This document shows, piece by piece, positions 1 to 6,520 of a stretch of DNA of 6,628 nt; the stretch's first letter is position 1, and every line of letters starts with the position of its first letter. The stretch spans positions 1 through 6,628 of the forward strand of contig DDEP01000037.1 in the NCBI GenBank assembly GCA_002336465.1, given 5' to 3'. The stretch comes from Pedobacter sp. UBA1951 (lineage in GTDB: Bacteria > Bacteroidota > Bacteroidia > Sphingobacteriales > Sphingobacteriaceae). The translations under genes were made by a program, and so were the position numbers. The notes under the pieces were generated by a model. That model did no database searches. It saw only the letters and a program-made list of their open reading frames with translations, and was not told the DNA's origin.

Positions 1-24
1 CTCTACCAGCTGAGCTACGGAATC
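1..24 (-). tRNA. tRNA gene, 5' part only (cut by window edge)
   Basis: Read on the minus strand from position 24, the sequence gives a 7-base acceptor 5' strand GATTCCG, then TA at tRNA positions 8-9, the D-stem GCTC, and a D-loop/stem AGCTGGTAGAG that runs to the window edge. This is the canonical 5' end of a bacterial elongator tRNA. The anticodon and 3' half lie outside the window, so the amino acid cannot be assigned. A matching promoter lies just upstream on the same strand (50-78). Confidence 0.9.
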
Positions 25-49
25 TTGTCTTATTTGTTTTAAGACGCTG

Positions 50-78
50 CAAATATAGAGATTAAATTAAATTTTCAA
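50..78 (-). promoter_or_regulatory. Bacteroidota-type promoter of the tRNA gene
   Basis: On the minus strand, TTG at 78-76 is followed by an 18-base spacer and TATATTTG at 57-50. This fits the known Bacteroidota primary-sigma promoter (-33 TTG, -7 TAnnTTTG) at every specified base. Transcription would begin near position 43, giving a leader of about 20 bases before the tRNA at 24. The match and distance are seen directly; the function is inferred from the consensus. Confidence 0.75.
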
Positions 79-314
79 TTACTTTTAACATAGAATTTAT
101 CTCAAAAACTTAAAAAAAGTTTTAAACGTTTGATTATTTGGCAAATAAATTTCCTATCCATTAAGCCTAACAATACCCAAGCATGTCAAACTTATGAATA
201 AAAAACTTTTTACAGCACTTTCTAAAATTAAGTAAATTTAATTAGTTAATTTGTATTCGTAGTTTTAACACAATTTAACAGCGTTTAATCCACGTTTTTT
301 TACATCTTTATCTC
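79..314. other. Non-coding AT-rich region upstream of the PBP gene
   Basis: No open reading frame of note is visible on either strand. This stretch should hold the promoter of the PBP operon, but I found no good TTG/TAnnTTTG pair on the plus strand; near misses such as TAAATTTA at 233-240 lack a TTG at the right distance. A small hairpin (AAAACTT 105-111 with AAGTTTT 117-123) and an 8-base palindrome AAACGTTT (124-131) are present but weak. Three phased TTTAA-type repeats lie close to the start codon and are listed separately. Confidence 0.6.
264..290 (+). repeat. Three short direct repeats phased at 10 bases
   Basis: TTTAACA occurs at 264-270 and again at 274-280, and the partial copy TTTAATC follows at 284-290. 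The three units start exactly 10 bases apart, about one helical turn, and end 24 bases before the PBP start codon. Such phasing is typical of sites for regulators that bind one face of DNA, but the units are AT-rich and short, so chance is a real alternative. Confidence 0.3.
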
Positions 315-2765
315 ATGTTTAAAGAAATTAAAAATCGATATTTAAGATATTTTACCCTCTTTCTTTATTTTGTAATCATATTCTTTTGTGCACTACAAAT
401 TAACTTTTTGTGGCTCTTTGGATACTCTCCTACTTATGTAGATATTAAAAAACCTTCACAACGCATTGGCTCTGAACTCTATACCTCAGATGGCAAGCTT
501 ATAGGACGTTATTTTAAAGAAAATAGAACGCCAGTTAACTATAATGAAATCTCTAAAAATGTAGTTAATGCCTTGGTAGCTACAGAAGATGTTCGTTTTT
601 ACAAGCACATGGGTATCGATTTTCAGGCATTAGGCAGAGCTATTATTGGTTTTGGAGACAAAGGTGGTGCCAGTACCATCACCCAACAGCTCGCCAAAAA
701 CCTTTACCGTACACGCTATAACAAATCATCGGGCTTAATTAAACATATACCTTTAGTAAGAACTTTCGTAGCTAAACTCAAAGAATGGATGACGGCCCTA
801 AAACTAGAGGCTAATTACAGCAAGAATGATATCATGACCATGTACCTTAACACGGTTTCATTCGGCAACAATACCTATGGCATAAAAACCGCATCACGCA
901 TTTATTTCAGTAAGGCCCCTCTTGATTTAGATGTTCCTCAGTCCGCATTATTGGTGGGAATGTTAAAAGCAACTACTTCTTATAATCCGGTAAAAAATCC
1001 TGAAAAAGCATTAGAGCGTAGAAATGTAGTACTTTCCCAAATGAACAAGTACAACTTCTTAAGCAAGCAAGACCTTTTAAATTATAAGTCAACTTCGCTG
1101 GAACTTAAAATAGGAACTGAAGATGAAGGCAGCGATGGCGACTCTTACTTAAGGTCTGCAGTTGACAAATACTTAGAGAAATGGTGTGAAGACAATGGCT
1201 ATGATTTATATGAAGATGGCTTAAAAATCTACACCACCATCGATTCTAAGCTACAAACTTATGCCGAAGAAGCTGTATTGGAGCAAATGCGCATGCTACA
1301 AAAACGTTTTTACGGTGTATGGGGCAAAGAAGATCCATGGCAGGATAGCGAAGGCAAAAAAGTAGATTATCCTGAACGGGCAAAAAGAAACTTGCCTATT
1401 TATGCCATCCTTCAAAAGAAATTTGCAAACCAACCAGATTCGATAGAAGCTTACTTCAATAAAAAGAAGAAAATGAAAATCTTCTCCTATAATGGTGATA
1501 GAGATACCTTATTTTCTACAATGGATTCTATCCGTTATTACGGAAAAATCCTAAATACCGGAATGATGACCTTAGAACCTAAAACTGGGAAAATTAAGGT
1601 ATGGGTAGGTGGAATAAATCATAAATTCTTTAAATATGACCATGTAAATCAGGCCAAAAGGCAAGCAGGTTCTACTTTTAAACCATTTGCATATCTGGCT
1701 GCTTTAGAAAGCGGGATGACTCCTTGTGATAAATTCACAGATAAACCTGTAAGGATTGCTTATCAAGATAAAGGGAAAACAGAATACTGGGAACCTAAAA
1801 ATGCCGACTGGAAATATACTTACCAAGATATGTCTCTACGCTGGGCTATGGCAAAATCAGTAAATACTGTTACTGCACAGGTAACCGAAAAAGTGGGTTG
1901 GGATAATGTGGTAAAATGGGCTCATGAGTGTGGTATAGATAGCAAATTAGAATCGGTTCCTTCAGTTTCCTTAGGTTCTAATGATGTATCTGTTTATGAA
2001 ATGGTTAAAGCTTACGGTACTTTCTTAAATGAAGGCGTAAAAGTTGACCCTATTTTGGTAGAAACCATAAAAGACCAGAACGATAATGTTATTGCCGATT
2101 TCAAACCTAAAACCAAAAGAGCTTTAACAGAAGAAATTGCTTGGCTAATGCTATATATGTTTAGAGGTGGTATGGAAGAACCGGGAGGAACTTCTCAGGC
2201 GTTATGGAGTTGGGATCTTTTCAAGAAAAACAATCAAATTGGAGGCAAAACCGGTACATCATCAGATTATGTAGATGCTTGGTATATGGGCATAACCAAA
2301 GATTTGGTTACAGGAGTTTGGGTTGGTTGCGATGAAAGAACAGCGCATTTCAAAAATGGCGAACAAGGAGAAGGTTCAAGAACTGCCCTACCTATTTTTG
2401 CCAAATTTATGGAGAAAGTTTACCACGACCCTAACAGTGGCTATACCTACGGGCCGTTTCCAAAATCTACAGTTAAGATCAGCATAAACTACGATTGCCC
2501 TACTCCACGTCAACATGTGGATACACTCCAAAATGATAGCCTTTCAGCAGATTCATTAATGATTGATGCACCCGCTATCCCTGTAGAAAACCCTGAACCT
2601 ATTAAGCAGGAACCAGTTAAAACAGAAGAAAAAAAGGTAAATGAAACTCCGGCAATCAAAACTGCAGAAGCAACAAGTGCACCTTTAACCAAAAAAGAAG
2701 AACGAGAATTAAGAAGACAACAGCGCCGCGAAGAGAAAGAAAAGAAGAAAAACGGAGGCAATTAA
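315..2765 (+). CDS. mrcA: Class A penicillin-binding protein 1A (bifunctional transglycosylase/transpeptidase)
   Basis: This 816-residue inner-membrane enzyme polymerises lipid II into glycan strands and cross-links the peptides on the periplasmic side. A short basic N-terminus precedes one membrane anchor (about residues 11-36). The GT51 domain (about 55-250) shows TEDVRFYKHMG with catalytic Glu91, GASTITQQLAKN (118-129), KLKEW with the second Glu at 157, IMTMYLN (173-179) and GIKTASRIYFSK (189-200). The transpeptidase domain (about 410-705) has all three motifs: STFK with nucleophile Ser453, SVN (515-517) and KTG (645-647). The linker at about 330-405 is of the form seen in Bacteroidota PBP1A proteins. 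A Pro/Lys/Glu-rich tail (about 750-816) ends in a strongly charged segment. Length is normal for the family and no key residue is missing. The ATG at 315 is the only ATG after the in-frame stop at 276-278 that precedes the anchor; no Shine-Dalgarno is visible, as usual in this phylum. It is probably co-transcribed with the next gene. The symbol follows the PBP1A family, not proven orthology to E. coli mrcA. Confidence 0.96.
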   Translation: MFKEIKNRYLRYFTLFLYFVIIFFCALQINFLWLFGYSPTYVDIKKPSQRIGSELYTSDGKLIGRYFKENRTPVNYNEISKNVVNALVATEDVRFYKHMGIDFQALGRAIIGFGDKGGASTITQQLAKNLYRTRYNKSSGLIKHIPLVRTFVAKLKEWMTALKLEANYSKNDIMTMYLNTVSFGNNTYGIKTASRIYFSKAPLDLDVPQSALLVGMLKATTSYNPVKNPEKALERRNVVLSQMNKYNFLSKQDLLNYKSTSLELKIGTEDEGSDGDSYLRSAVDKYLEKWCEDNGYDLYEDGLKIYTTIDSKLQTYAEEAVLEQMRMLQKRFYGVWGKEDPWQDSEGKKVDYPERAKRNLPIYAILQKKFANQPDSIEAYFNKKKKMKIFSYNGDRDTLFSTMDSIRYYGKILNTGMMTLEPKTGKIKVWVGGINHKFFKYDHVNQAKRQAGSTFKPFAYLAALESGMTPCDKFTDKPVRIAYQDKGKTEYWEPKNADWKYTYQDMSLRWAMAKSVNTVTAQVTEKVGWDNVVKWAHECGIDSKLESVPSVSLGSNDVSVYEMVKAYGTFLNEGVKVDPILVETIKDQNDNVIADFKPKTKRALTEEIAWLMLYMFRGGMEEPGGTSQALWSWDLFKKNNQIGGKTGTSSDYVDAWYMGITKDLVTGVWVGCDERTAHFKNGEQGEGSRTALPIFAKFMEKVYHDPNSGYTYGPFPKSTVKISINYDCPTPRQHVDTLQNDSLSADSLMIDAPAIPVENPEPIKQEPVKTEEKKVNETPAIKTAEATSAPLTKKEERELRRQQRREEKEKKKNGGN

Positions 2766-2798
2766 GCTTGTTATTGTACATACTAAACATACAACATC

Positions 2799-5700
2799 AT
2801 GAACAGTAAACTCTACAAAAGACTCATCACACTTTTAATATGTTCATTGTTTCTGACCATTCATGTAAAAGCGCAATACTTTGGACAGAACAGGGTAAGA
2901 TATAAAAACGAAAAATTTAAAGTACTACAAACCCCCCATTTTGATATCTATTACTATATCAAAAATGATAAATTGCTTAAGAGATTTGCTCAGGATGCCG
3001 AAACTTGGTACAAAATGCACCAAGAATTATTCAGGGATACTTTCTTGAAAAAAAACCCGATTATACTGTACAATAATCACCCTGATTTTCAGCAAACCAC
3101 GGCACTACAAGGCGAAGTAGGTATAGGAACCGGTGGTGTGACCGAAGCCTTTAAAAACAGGGTAATTATGCCTTTCATGGAACTTAACAGCCAAACAAGG
3201 CACGTTTTGGGTCACGAATTGGTACACGCTTTTCAATACCACCTTTTGCTTGAGAAAGACTCCATTCCATTAGAGAACATTGGCGAAACACCATTGTGGA
3301 TGGTAGAAGGTATGGCCGAATATTTATCTGTAGGTAAGAAAGATGCTTTTACCTCAATGTGGATGCGAGATGCCCTATTGAACAGAGATATCCCTTCTTT
3401 AAAAGACCTTACCAATTCAAATAAATATTTTCCTTACCGATACGGACAGGCTTTTTGGACCTTTATAGGATCATTATACGGCGATACTACCATTGTACCT
3501 TTATTTAAAGCTACGGCTAAATTTGGTTATGAAAATGGTATCAGATATACCTTTGGCTATGATGACAAAACACTTTCTGGTTTGTGGAAAAATGCTATAG
3601 AGCAGCATTACAGACCAATGCTTAAAGCTGATAGTTCACAAATCAAAATATCAGGTAATAAGATCATAGACAACAAAAATGCAGGAAATATGAACGTAGC
3701 ACCTGCAATTAGTCCAGATGGTAAATATTTAGCCTTTTTATCAGAGAAAGATTTGTTTGGGATAGATTTGTTTCTAGCTGAGGCCAAAACAGGAAAAATT
3801 ATCAGGAAACTAAGCAGTCAGATTTCAAACTCCCATATTGATGATTTTAACTTTATAGAATCAGCCGGAGCGTGGTCGCCAGATAGCAAGCTATTTGCAT
3901 TCAGCATCTTTGGCAAAGGCAAAAATCAACTAATGGTTGTTAATGTGGCTAATGGACAAACTGTTTTAACCACCAATATGGGTAAAGTTGAGCAATTTGG
4001 TAATTTAACTTGGTCGCCAAACGGTAAAGACATTGCCTTTTCGGGTATGGTAGAAGGCCAAAGCGATATTTTCTCCTACAACATCGACACTAAAGCAGTA
4101 ACTCAGATTACCAATGATGAATATTCTGATTATGCGCCTAATTTCTCTCCTGATGGGAAAATGATTGTTTTTTCTTCAGATAGAGTTGCCATGCAAAACG
4201 GGGTAAAAACAGCAGTATATCCTATCAATCTTACCATATATAATATTGATAACAAAACATTAACAGATGTTCCTGTATTTCCAGGAGCCAACAATTTAAA
4301 CGCACAGTTCTCTGGCGATAGCAAACGCATATTTTTTCTTTCTAACCGCGATGGTTTTAGAAACCTATATGAATATCACCTTGAGACTAAAAAACTTAGA
4401 CAACTAACAGATTATTTTACGGGAATTAGTGGTATAACAGAGTTTTCTCCAGCAATCAGTGTTTCACGTAACGATGAAATTGTTTACAGTTATTACCGCT
4501 ACCAGCGCTATACTTTATACAACGCTACATTAAATAACTTCAAGGCAAAGGATGTAGATGCCAATGATGTTAATTTTGATGCAGCCATACTGCCTCCAAA
4601 AGAAAATACAGGCGTAAATATAGTTAATGCCAACTTAGCAAACTTTGAACGTTTTGAGCGTACGCCAGAAACAGCTATGGCTAATGTACCTTATCGTCCT
4701 AAATTTCAATTAGATTACCTAGCCAATAGCGGAGGTATAGGTATGAGCACCAGCAGATTTGGTACAGGTATGCAAGGAGGTGTAGTAGGTATGTTCAGTG
4801 ATATTTTAGGACGTAACCAAATTATTGCTAATCTAGCCGTTAACGGAGAGATTTATGATTTTGGCGGAATGGTAGGCTACATTAACCAAAATCACCGTTT
4901 AAATTGGGGAGCAGCAATATCACATACACCTTATATTACCGGATTTTTATCTGCCAACTACTACAACCCGGCAGCCAATCCTAATGGGCAACCTATTGAT
5001 ACAATCAGTACCAATATTTTAAGAACTTTCGAAGAATCAGCACAGTTATTTACTGCCTACCCTTTCAATAAAGCGCATCGATTTGAAGTTGGAGGAGGTT
5101 TTTCTCATTACAGTTACCGTTTAGACAGATTTAACAATTATTACCAATATGCCAATGGTTATCAGTATTACCTAGGCTCAGATAGACAAAAAGTAAACAA
5201 AACCGACGCTATGAATGCATTGGGAATGCCATTAAACGCATTTACCATATACCAATTAAATGCTTCGTTTGTTGGCGATAATTCTATTTTTGGCTTAACG
5301 TCACCTTTAGATGGATTCAGGTACCGTGTGGGTGCAGAACAGTATTTTGGCGATTATAATTTTTCTGCTGTAACCTTGGATGTAAGAAAATATTTTAGGC
5401 TAAAACCAATAACACTTGCTTTAAGATCGTACAATTATTTAAGGCTAGGTAAAGATGGAGAAAACCTGTATCCATTATATGCCGGATACAATTACCTGAT
5501 CAGAGGATACGAGCCTACTTCTTTTTACAATAACTCTAACCAAACACCAAATAGCTTTAACATAGATCAGTTATCGGGAAGTAAAATAGCCATCTTTAAT
5601 TTTGAGCTTAGGTTACCTTTTACAGGACCAAAAAAATTAGCACAGATACCTTCTAAGTTCTTGTTTACCGATTTGAACTTGTTTTTTGATGCAGGGTTAG

Positions 5701-5975
5701 CTTGGACAGAAAATACAAAAGTGGCATTTAAAGGTCAACCAACTTACCAAACCGTAAATGTTACGGATCAACACGGCAACCCAGTTTTAGATGGTAATGG
5801 TAACCCAATAACCACTAGCTACACCAATGAACGTGTACCAGCGCTTAGTGCAGGTATATCTGTAAGAGTAAACGTATTTGGATATTTTGTGTTAGAACCT
5901 TATTATGCTATACCTTTCCAACGTAAAGATGTTAAAACCGGAGTATTTGGTTTAACATTTGCACCGGGATGGTAA
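2799..5975 (+). CDS. Exported metallopeptidase-like / TolB-like propeller / Omp85-like beta-barrel protein
   Basis: The 1058-residue product has a Sec signal peptide (basic start, hydrophobic 9-21, likely cleavage after VKA at residue 25, no lipobox). Residues about 35-275 look like a peptidase MA-like domain: HELVH at 139-143 supplies two zinc ligands and the catalytic Glu140, and WMVEGMAEY at 168-175 supplies the probable third ligand, Glu170. Residues about 295-580 form a TolB/PD40-type propeller, with blade motifs SPDG 305, SPDS 360, SPNG 406, SPDG 450, SGDS 505 and a degenerate SPAI 549. From about 640 to the end the sequence alternates in the manner of beta-strands and has IRGY at 901-904, matching the conserved (V/I)RG(F/Y) loop-6 motif of the Omp85 superfamily. 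No POTRA domains are seen. The predicted site is the outer membrane, with protease and propeller in the periplasm. It follows the PBP gene by 33 bases without a terminator. Substrate and role are unknown; barrel-only databases may call it BamA/TamA family, propeller matches may call it TolB-like. Confidence 0.88.
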   Translation: MNSKLYKRLITLLICSLFLTIHVKAQYFGQNRVRYKNEKFKVLQTPHFDIYYYIKNDKLLKRFAQDAETWYKMHQELFRDTFLKKNPIILYNNHPDFQQTTALQGEVGIGTGGVTEAFKNRVIMPFMELNSQTRHVLGHELVHAFQYHLLLEKDSIPLENIGETPLWMVEGMAEYLSVGKKDAFTSMWMRDALLNRDIPSLKDLTNSNKYFPYRYGQAFWTFIGSLYGDTTIVPLFKATAKFGYENGIRYTFGYDDKTLSGLWKNAIEQHYRPMLKADSSQIKISGNKIIDNKNAGNMNVAPAISPDGKYLAFLSEKDLFGIDLFLAEAKTGKIIRKLSSQISNSHIDDFNFIESAGAWSPDSKLFAFSIFGKGKNQLMVVNVANGQTVLTTNMGKVEQFGNLTWSPNGKDIAFSGMVEGQSDIFSYNIDTKAVTQITNDEYSDYAPNFSPDGKMIVFSSDRVAMQNGVKTAVYPINLTIYNIDNKTLTDVPVFPGANNLNAQFSGDSKRIFFLSNRDGFRNLYEYHLETKKLRQLTDYFTGISGITEFSPAISVSRNDEIVYSYYRYQRYTLYNATLNNFKAKDVDANDVNFDAAILPPKENTGVNIVNANLANFERFERTPETAMANVPYRPKFQLDYLANSGGIGMSTSRFGTGMQGGVVGMFSDILGRNQIIANLAVNGEIYDFGGMVGYINQNHRLNWGAAISHTPYITGFLSANYYNPAANPNGQPIDTISTNILRTFEESAQLFTAYPFNKAHRFEVGGGFSHYSYRLDRFNNYYQYANGYQYYLGSDRQKVNKTDAMNALGMPLNAFTIYQLNASFVGDNSIFGLTSPLDGFRYRVGAEQYFGDYNFSAVTLDVRKYFRLKPITLALRSYNYLRLGKDGENLYPLYAGYNYLIRGYEPTSFYNNSNQTPNSFNIDQLSGSKIAIFNFELRLPFTGPKKLAQIPSKFLFTDLNLFFDAGLAWTENTKVAFKGQPTYQTVNVTDQHGNPVLDGNGNPITTSYTNERVPALSAGISVRVNVFGYFVLEPYYAIPFQRKDVKTGVFGLTFAPGW

Positions 5976-6001
5976 TCATTTGAATTTCTCATCATTTTGA
6001 T

Positions 6002-6037
6002 AAAAGAGCTTTTGAAAAAAACAAAAGCTCTTTTTTT
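6002..6037 (+). terminator. Rho-independent terminator of the PBP/OMP operon
   Basis: AAAAGAGCTTTTG (6002-6014) pairs perfectly with CAAAAGCTCTTTT (6022-6034) to make a 13-bp stem with a 7-base A loop, followed by a T run to 6037. It lies 26 bases after the stop codon at 5975. The stop codon of the convergent minus-strand gene (6036-6038) overlaps the T run, so the same hairpin may stop transcription from both sides, although the minus-side U tract (four bases) is weaker. Confidence 0.92.
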
Positions 6038-6389
6038 ATGATAATGAATGTATCATAGGTAAACTCACTTGCATATTTATCTTCTGATGGTTTAAGATAT
6101 TCTCAAAATCCAAACCTATAGTTAAATCGATCCAATCAGGATTGCATGAACGTACCAACCTCTCCTTCTGGGCTCTTGTAAATCTACTTACCAGTTTAAA
6201 ACGGTTCAATGCCTGTGCTTCAGTTTTAAATTCTTCAAAATAAACTAACCTAGTTAATTGCTGCGCACTATCAAAGAATAAATTCGGCATCTGCTTATAA
6301 AAATCTAAAGTCTTGATCAGGTCAGCACTCATCCCCACGTGTAAACTTGTACGGTTTCTGTCTGTAACGATATAAACAATCTTTTTCAT
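6036..6389 (-). CDS. GIY-YIG-fold protein with degenerate nuclease active site
   Basis: This 117-residue protein resembles the small stand-alone GIY-YIG family (UPF0213/YhbQ-like). The N-terminal KIVYIVTD with Tyr6 corresponds to the GIY strand and LHVGMS (16-21) to the YIG strand. Later, LVYFEEF (48-54), the segment ALNRFKLVSRFTRAQKERLV (60-79) and NPDWIDL (83-89) match the family's YYEEF, AIAREKQIKKW and NPEWxDL regions. By eye alignment the usual active-site residues are altered: YIG Tyr is His17, the helix Arg is Thr27, the following His is Tyr31, and the metal-binding Glu of the REKQIK motif is Phe64. Only the first Tyr is kept. It may be inactive as a nuclease or have become a binding protein. 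The start at 6389 is supported by an in-frame TGA 12 bases upstream and by the motif beginning at residue 4. It is divergent from the XRE regulator gene. Confidence 0.85.
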   Translation of the reverse strand: MKKIVYIVTDRNRTSLHVGMSADLIKTLDFYKQMPNLFFDSAQQLTRLVYFEEFKTEAQALNRFKLVSRFTRAQKERLVRSCNPDWIDLTIGLDFENILNHQKINMQVSLPMIHSLS

Positions 6390-6390
6390 A

Positions 6391-6404
6391 TGATTAAATA
6401 ATCA
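6391..6404. promoter_or_regulatory. Inverted repeat next to the GIY-YIG start codon
   Basis: TGATTA (6391-6396), two A bases, then TAATCA (6399-6404) form a perfect 6-bp dyad. It lies one base upstream of the minus-strand ATG at 6389, where a bound repressor could block transcription or a hairpin could affect translation. A role as an operator for the adjacent XRE regulator is speculative; the AT-rich background makes short palindromes common. Confidence 0.3.
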
Positions 6405-6412
6405 AGTTAAAA

Positions 6413-6445
6413 CTAAATTAATTAGATAAAATTTTGAACTACCAA
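6413..6445 (-). promoter_or_regulatory. Possible weak promoter of the GIY-YIG gene
   Basis: On the minus strand TTG (6445-6443), a 22-base spacer and TAATTTAG (6420-6413) match the Bacteroidota promoter form with one specified mismatch (A for T at the seventh base). It would start transcription roughly 17 bases before the ATG at 6389. The spacer is at the long end of the accepted range, so this is only a candidate. Confidence 0.3.
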
Positions 6446-6460
6446 CTATAATTACTAATT

Positions 6461-6475
6461 TTATTGGCACAATAA
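6461..6475. promoter_or_regulatory. Candidate operator dyad in the divergent promoter region
   Basis: TTATTG (6461-6466), GCA, then CAATAA (6470-6475) form a perfect 6-bp inverted repeat with a 3-base centre, a geometry that suits a dimeric XRE/Cro-CI repressor. It sits between the divergent GIY-YIG and XRE genes. It is flanked by an outer inverted repeat, TTACTAA at 6452-6458 and TTAGTAA at 6487-6493. Binding is inferred from position and symmetry only. Confidence 0.35.
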
Positions 6476-6520
6476 TACTAACAATTTTAGTAAAAACAAA
6501 TTTATTTTAAATTATTTTCT

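Noticed and set aside
105..123. Hairpin AAAACTT/AAGTTTT as a possible terminator
   Set aside because: The stem is 7 bp with only one G-C pair and no proper T run, and no gene ends nearby.
233..240. TAAATTTA as a -7 element for the PBP gene
   Set aside because: It matches five of six specified bases, but no TTG lies 17-23 bases upstream.
2510..2761. 83-codon open frame on the minus strand
   Set aside because: It lies opposite the PBP1A tail; its Phe/Ser-rich translation is the mirror of the Lys/Glu-rich coding sequence and resembles no family I know.
3233..3415. 60-codon open frame on the minus strand
   Set aside because: It is wholly inside the peptidase domain of the large gene, has no recognisable domain and no promoter.
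4130..4330. 66-codon open frame on the minus strand
   Set aside because: It lies antisense to the propeller region, and its translation shows no family features.
5775..5815. Internal repetition GNPVLDGNGNPI in the barrel protein
   Set aside because: A short Gly/Asn-rich stretch in a probable extracellular loop; two imperfect units are too few to call a repeat array.
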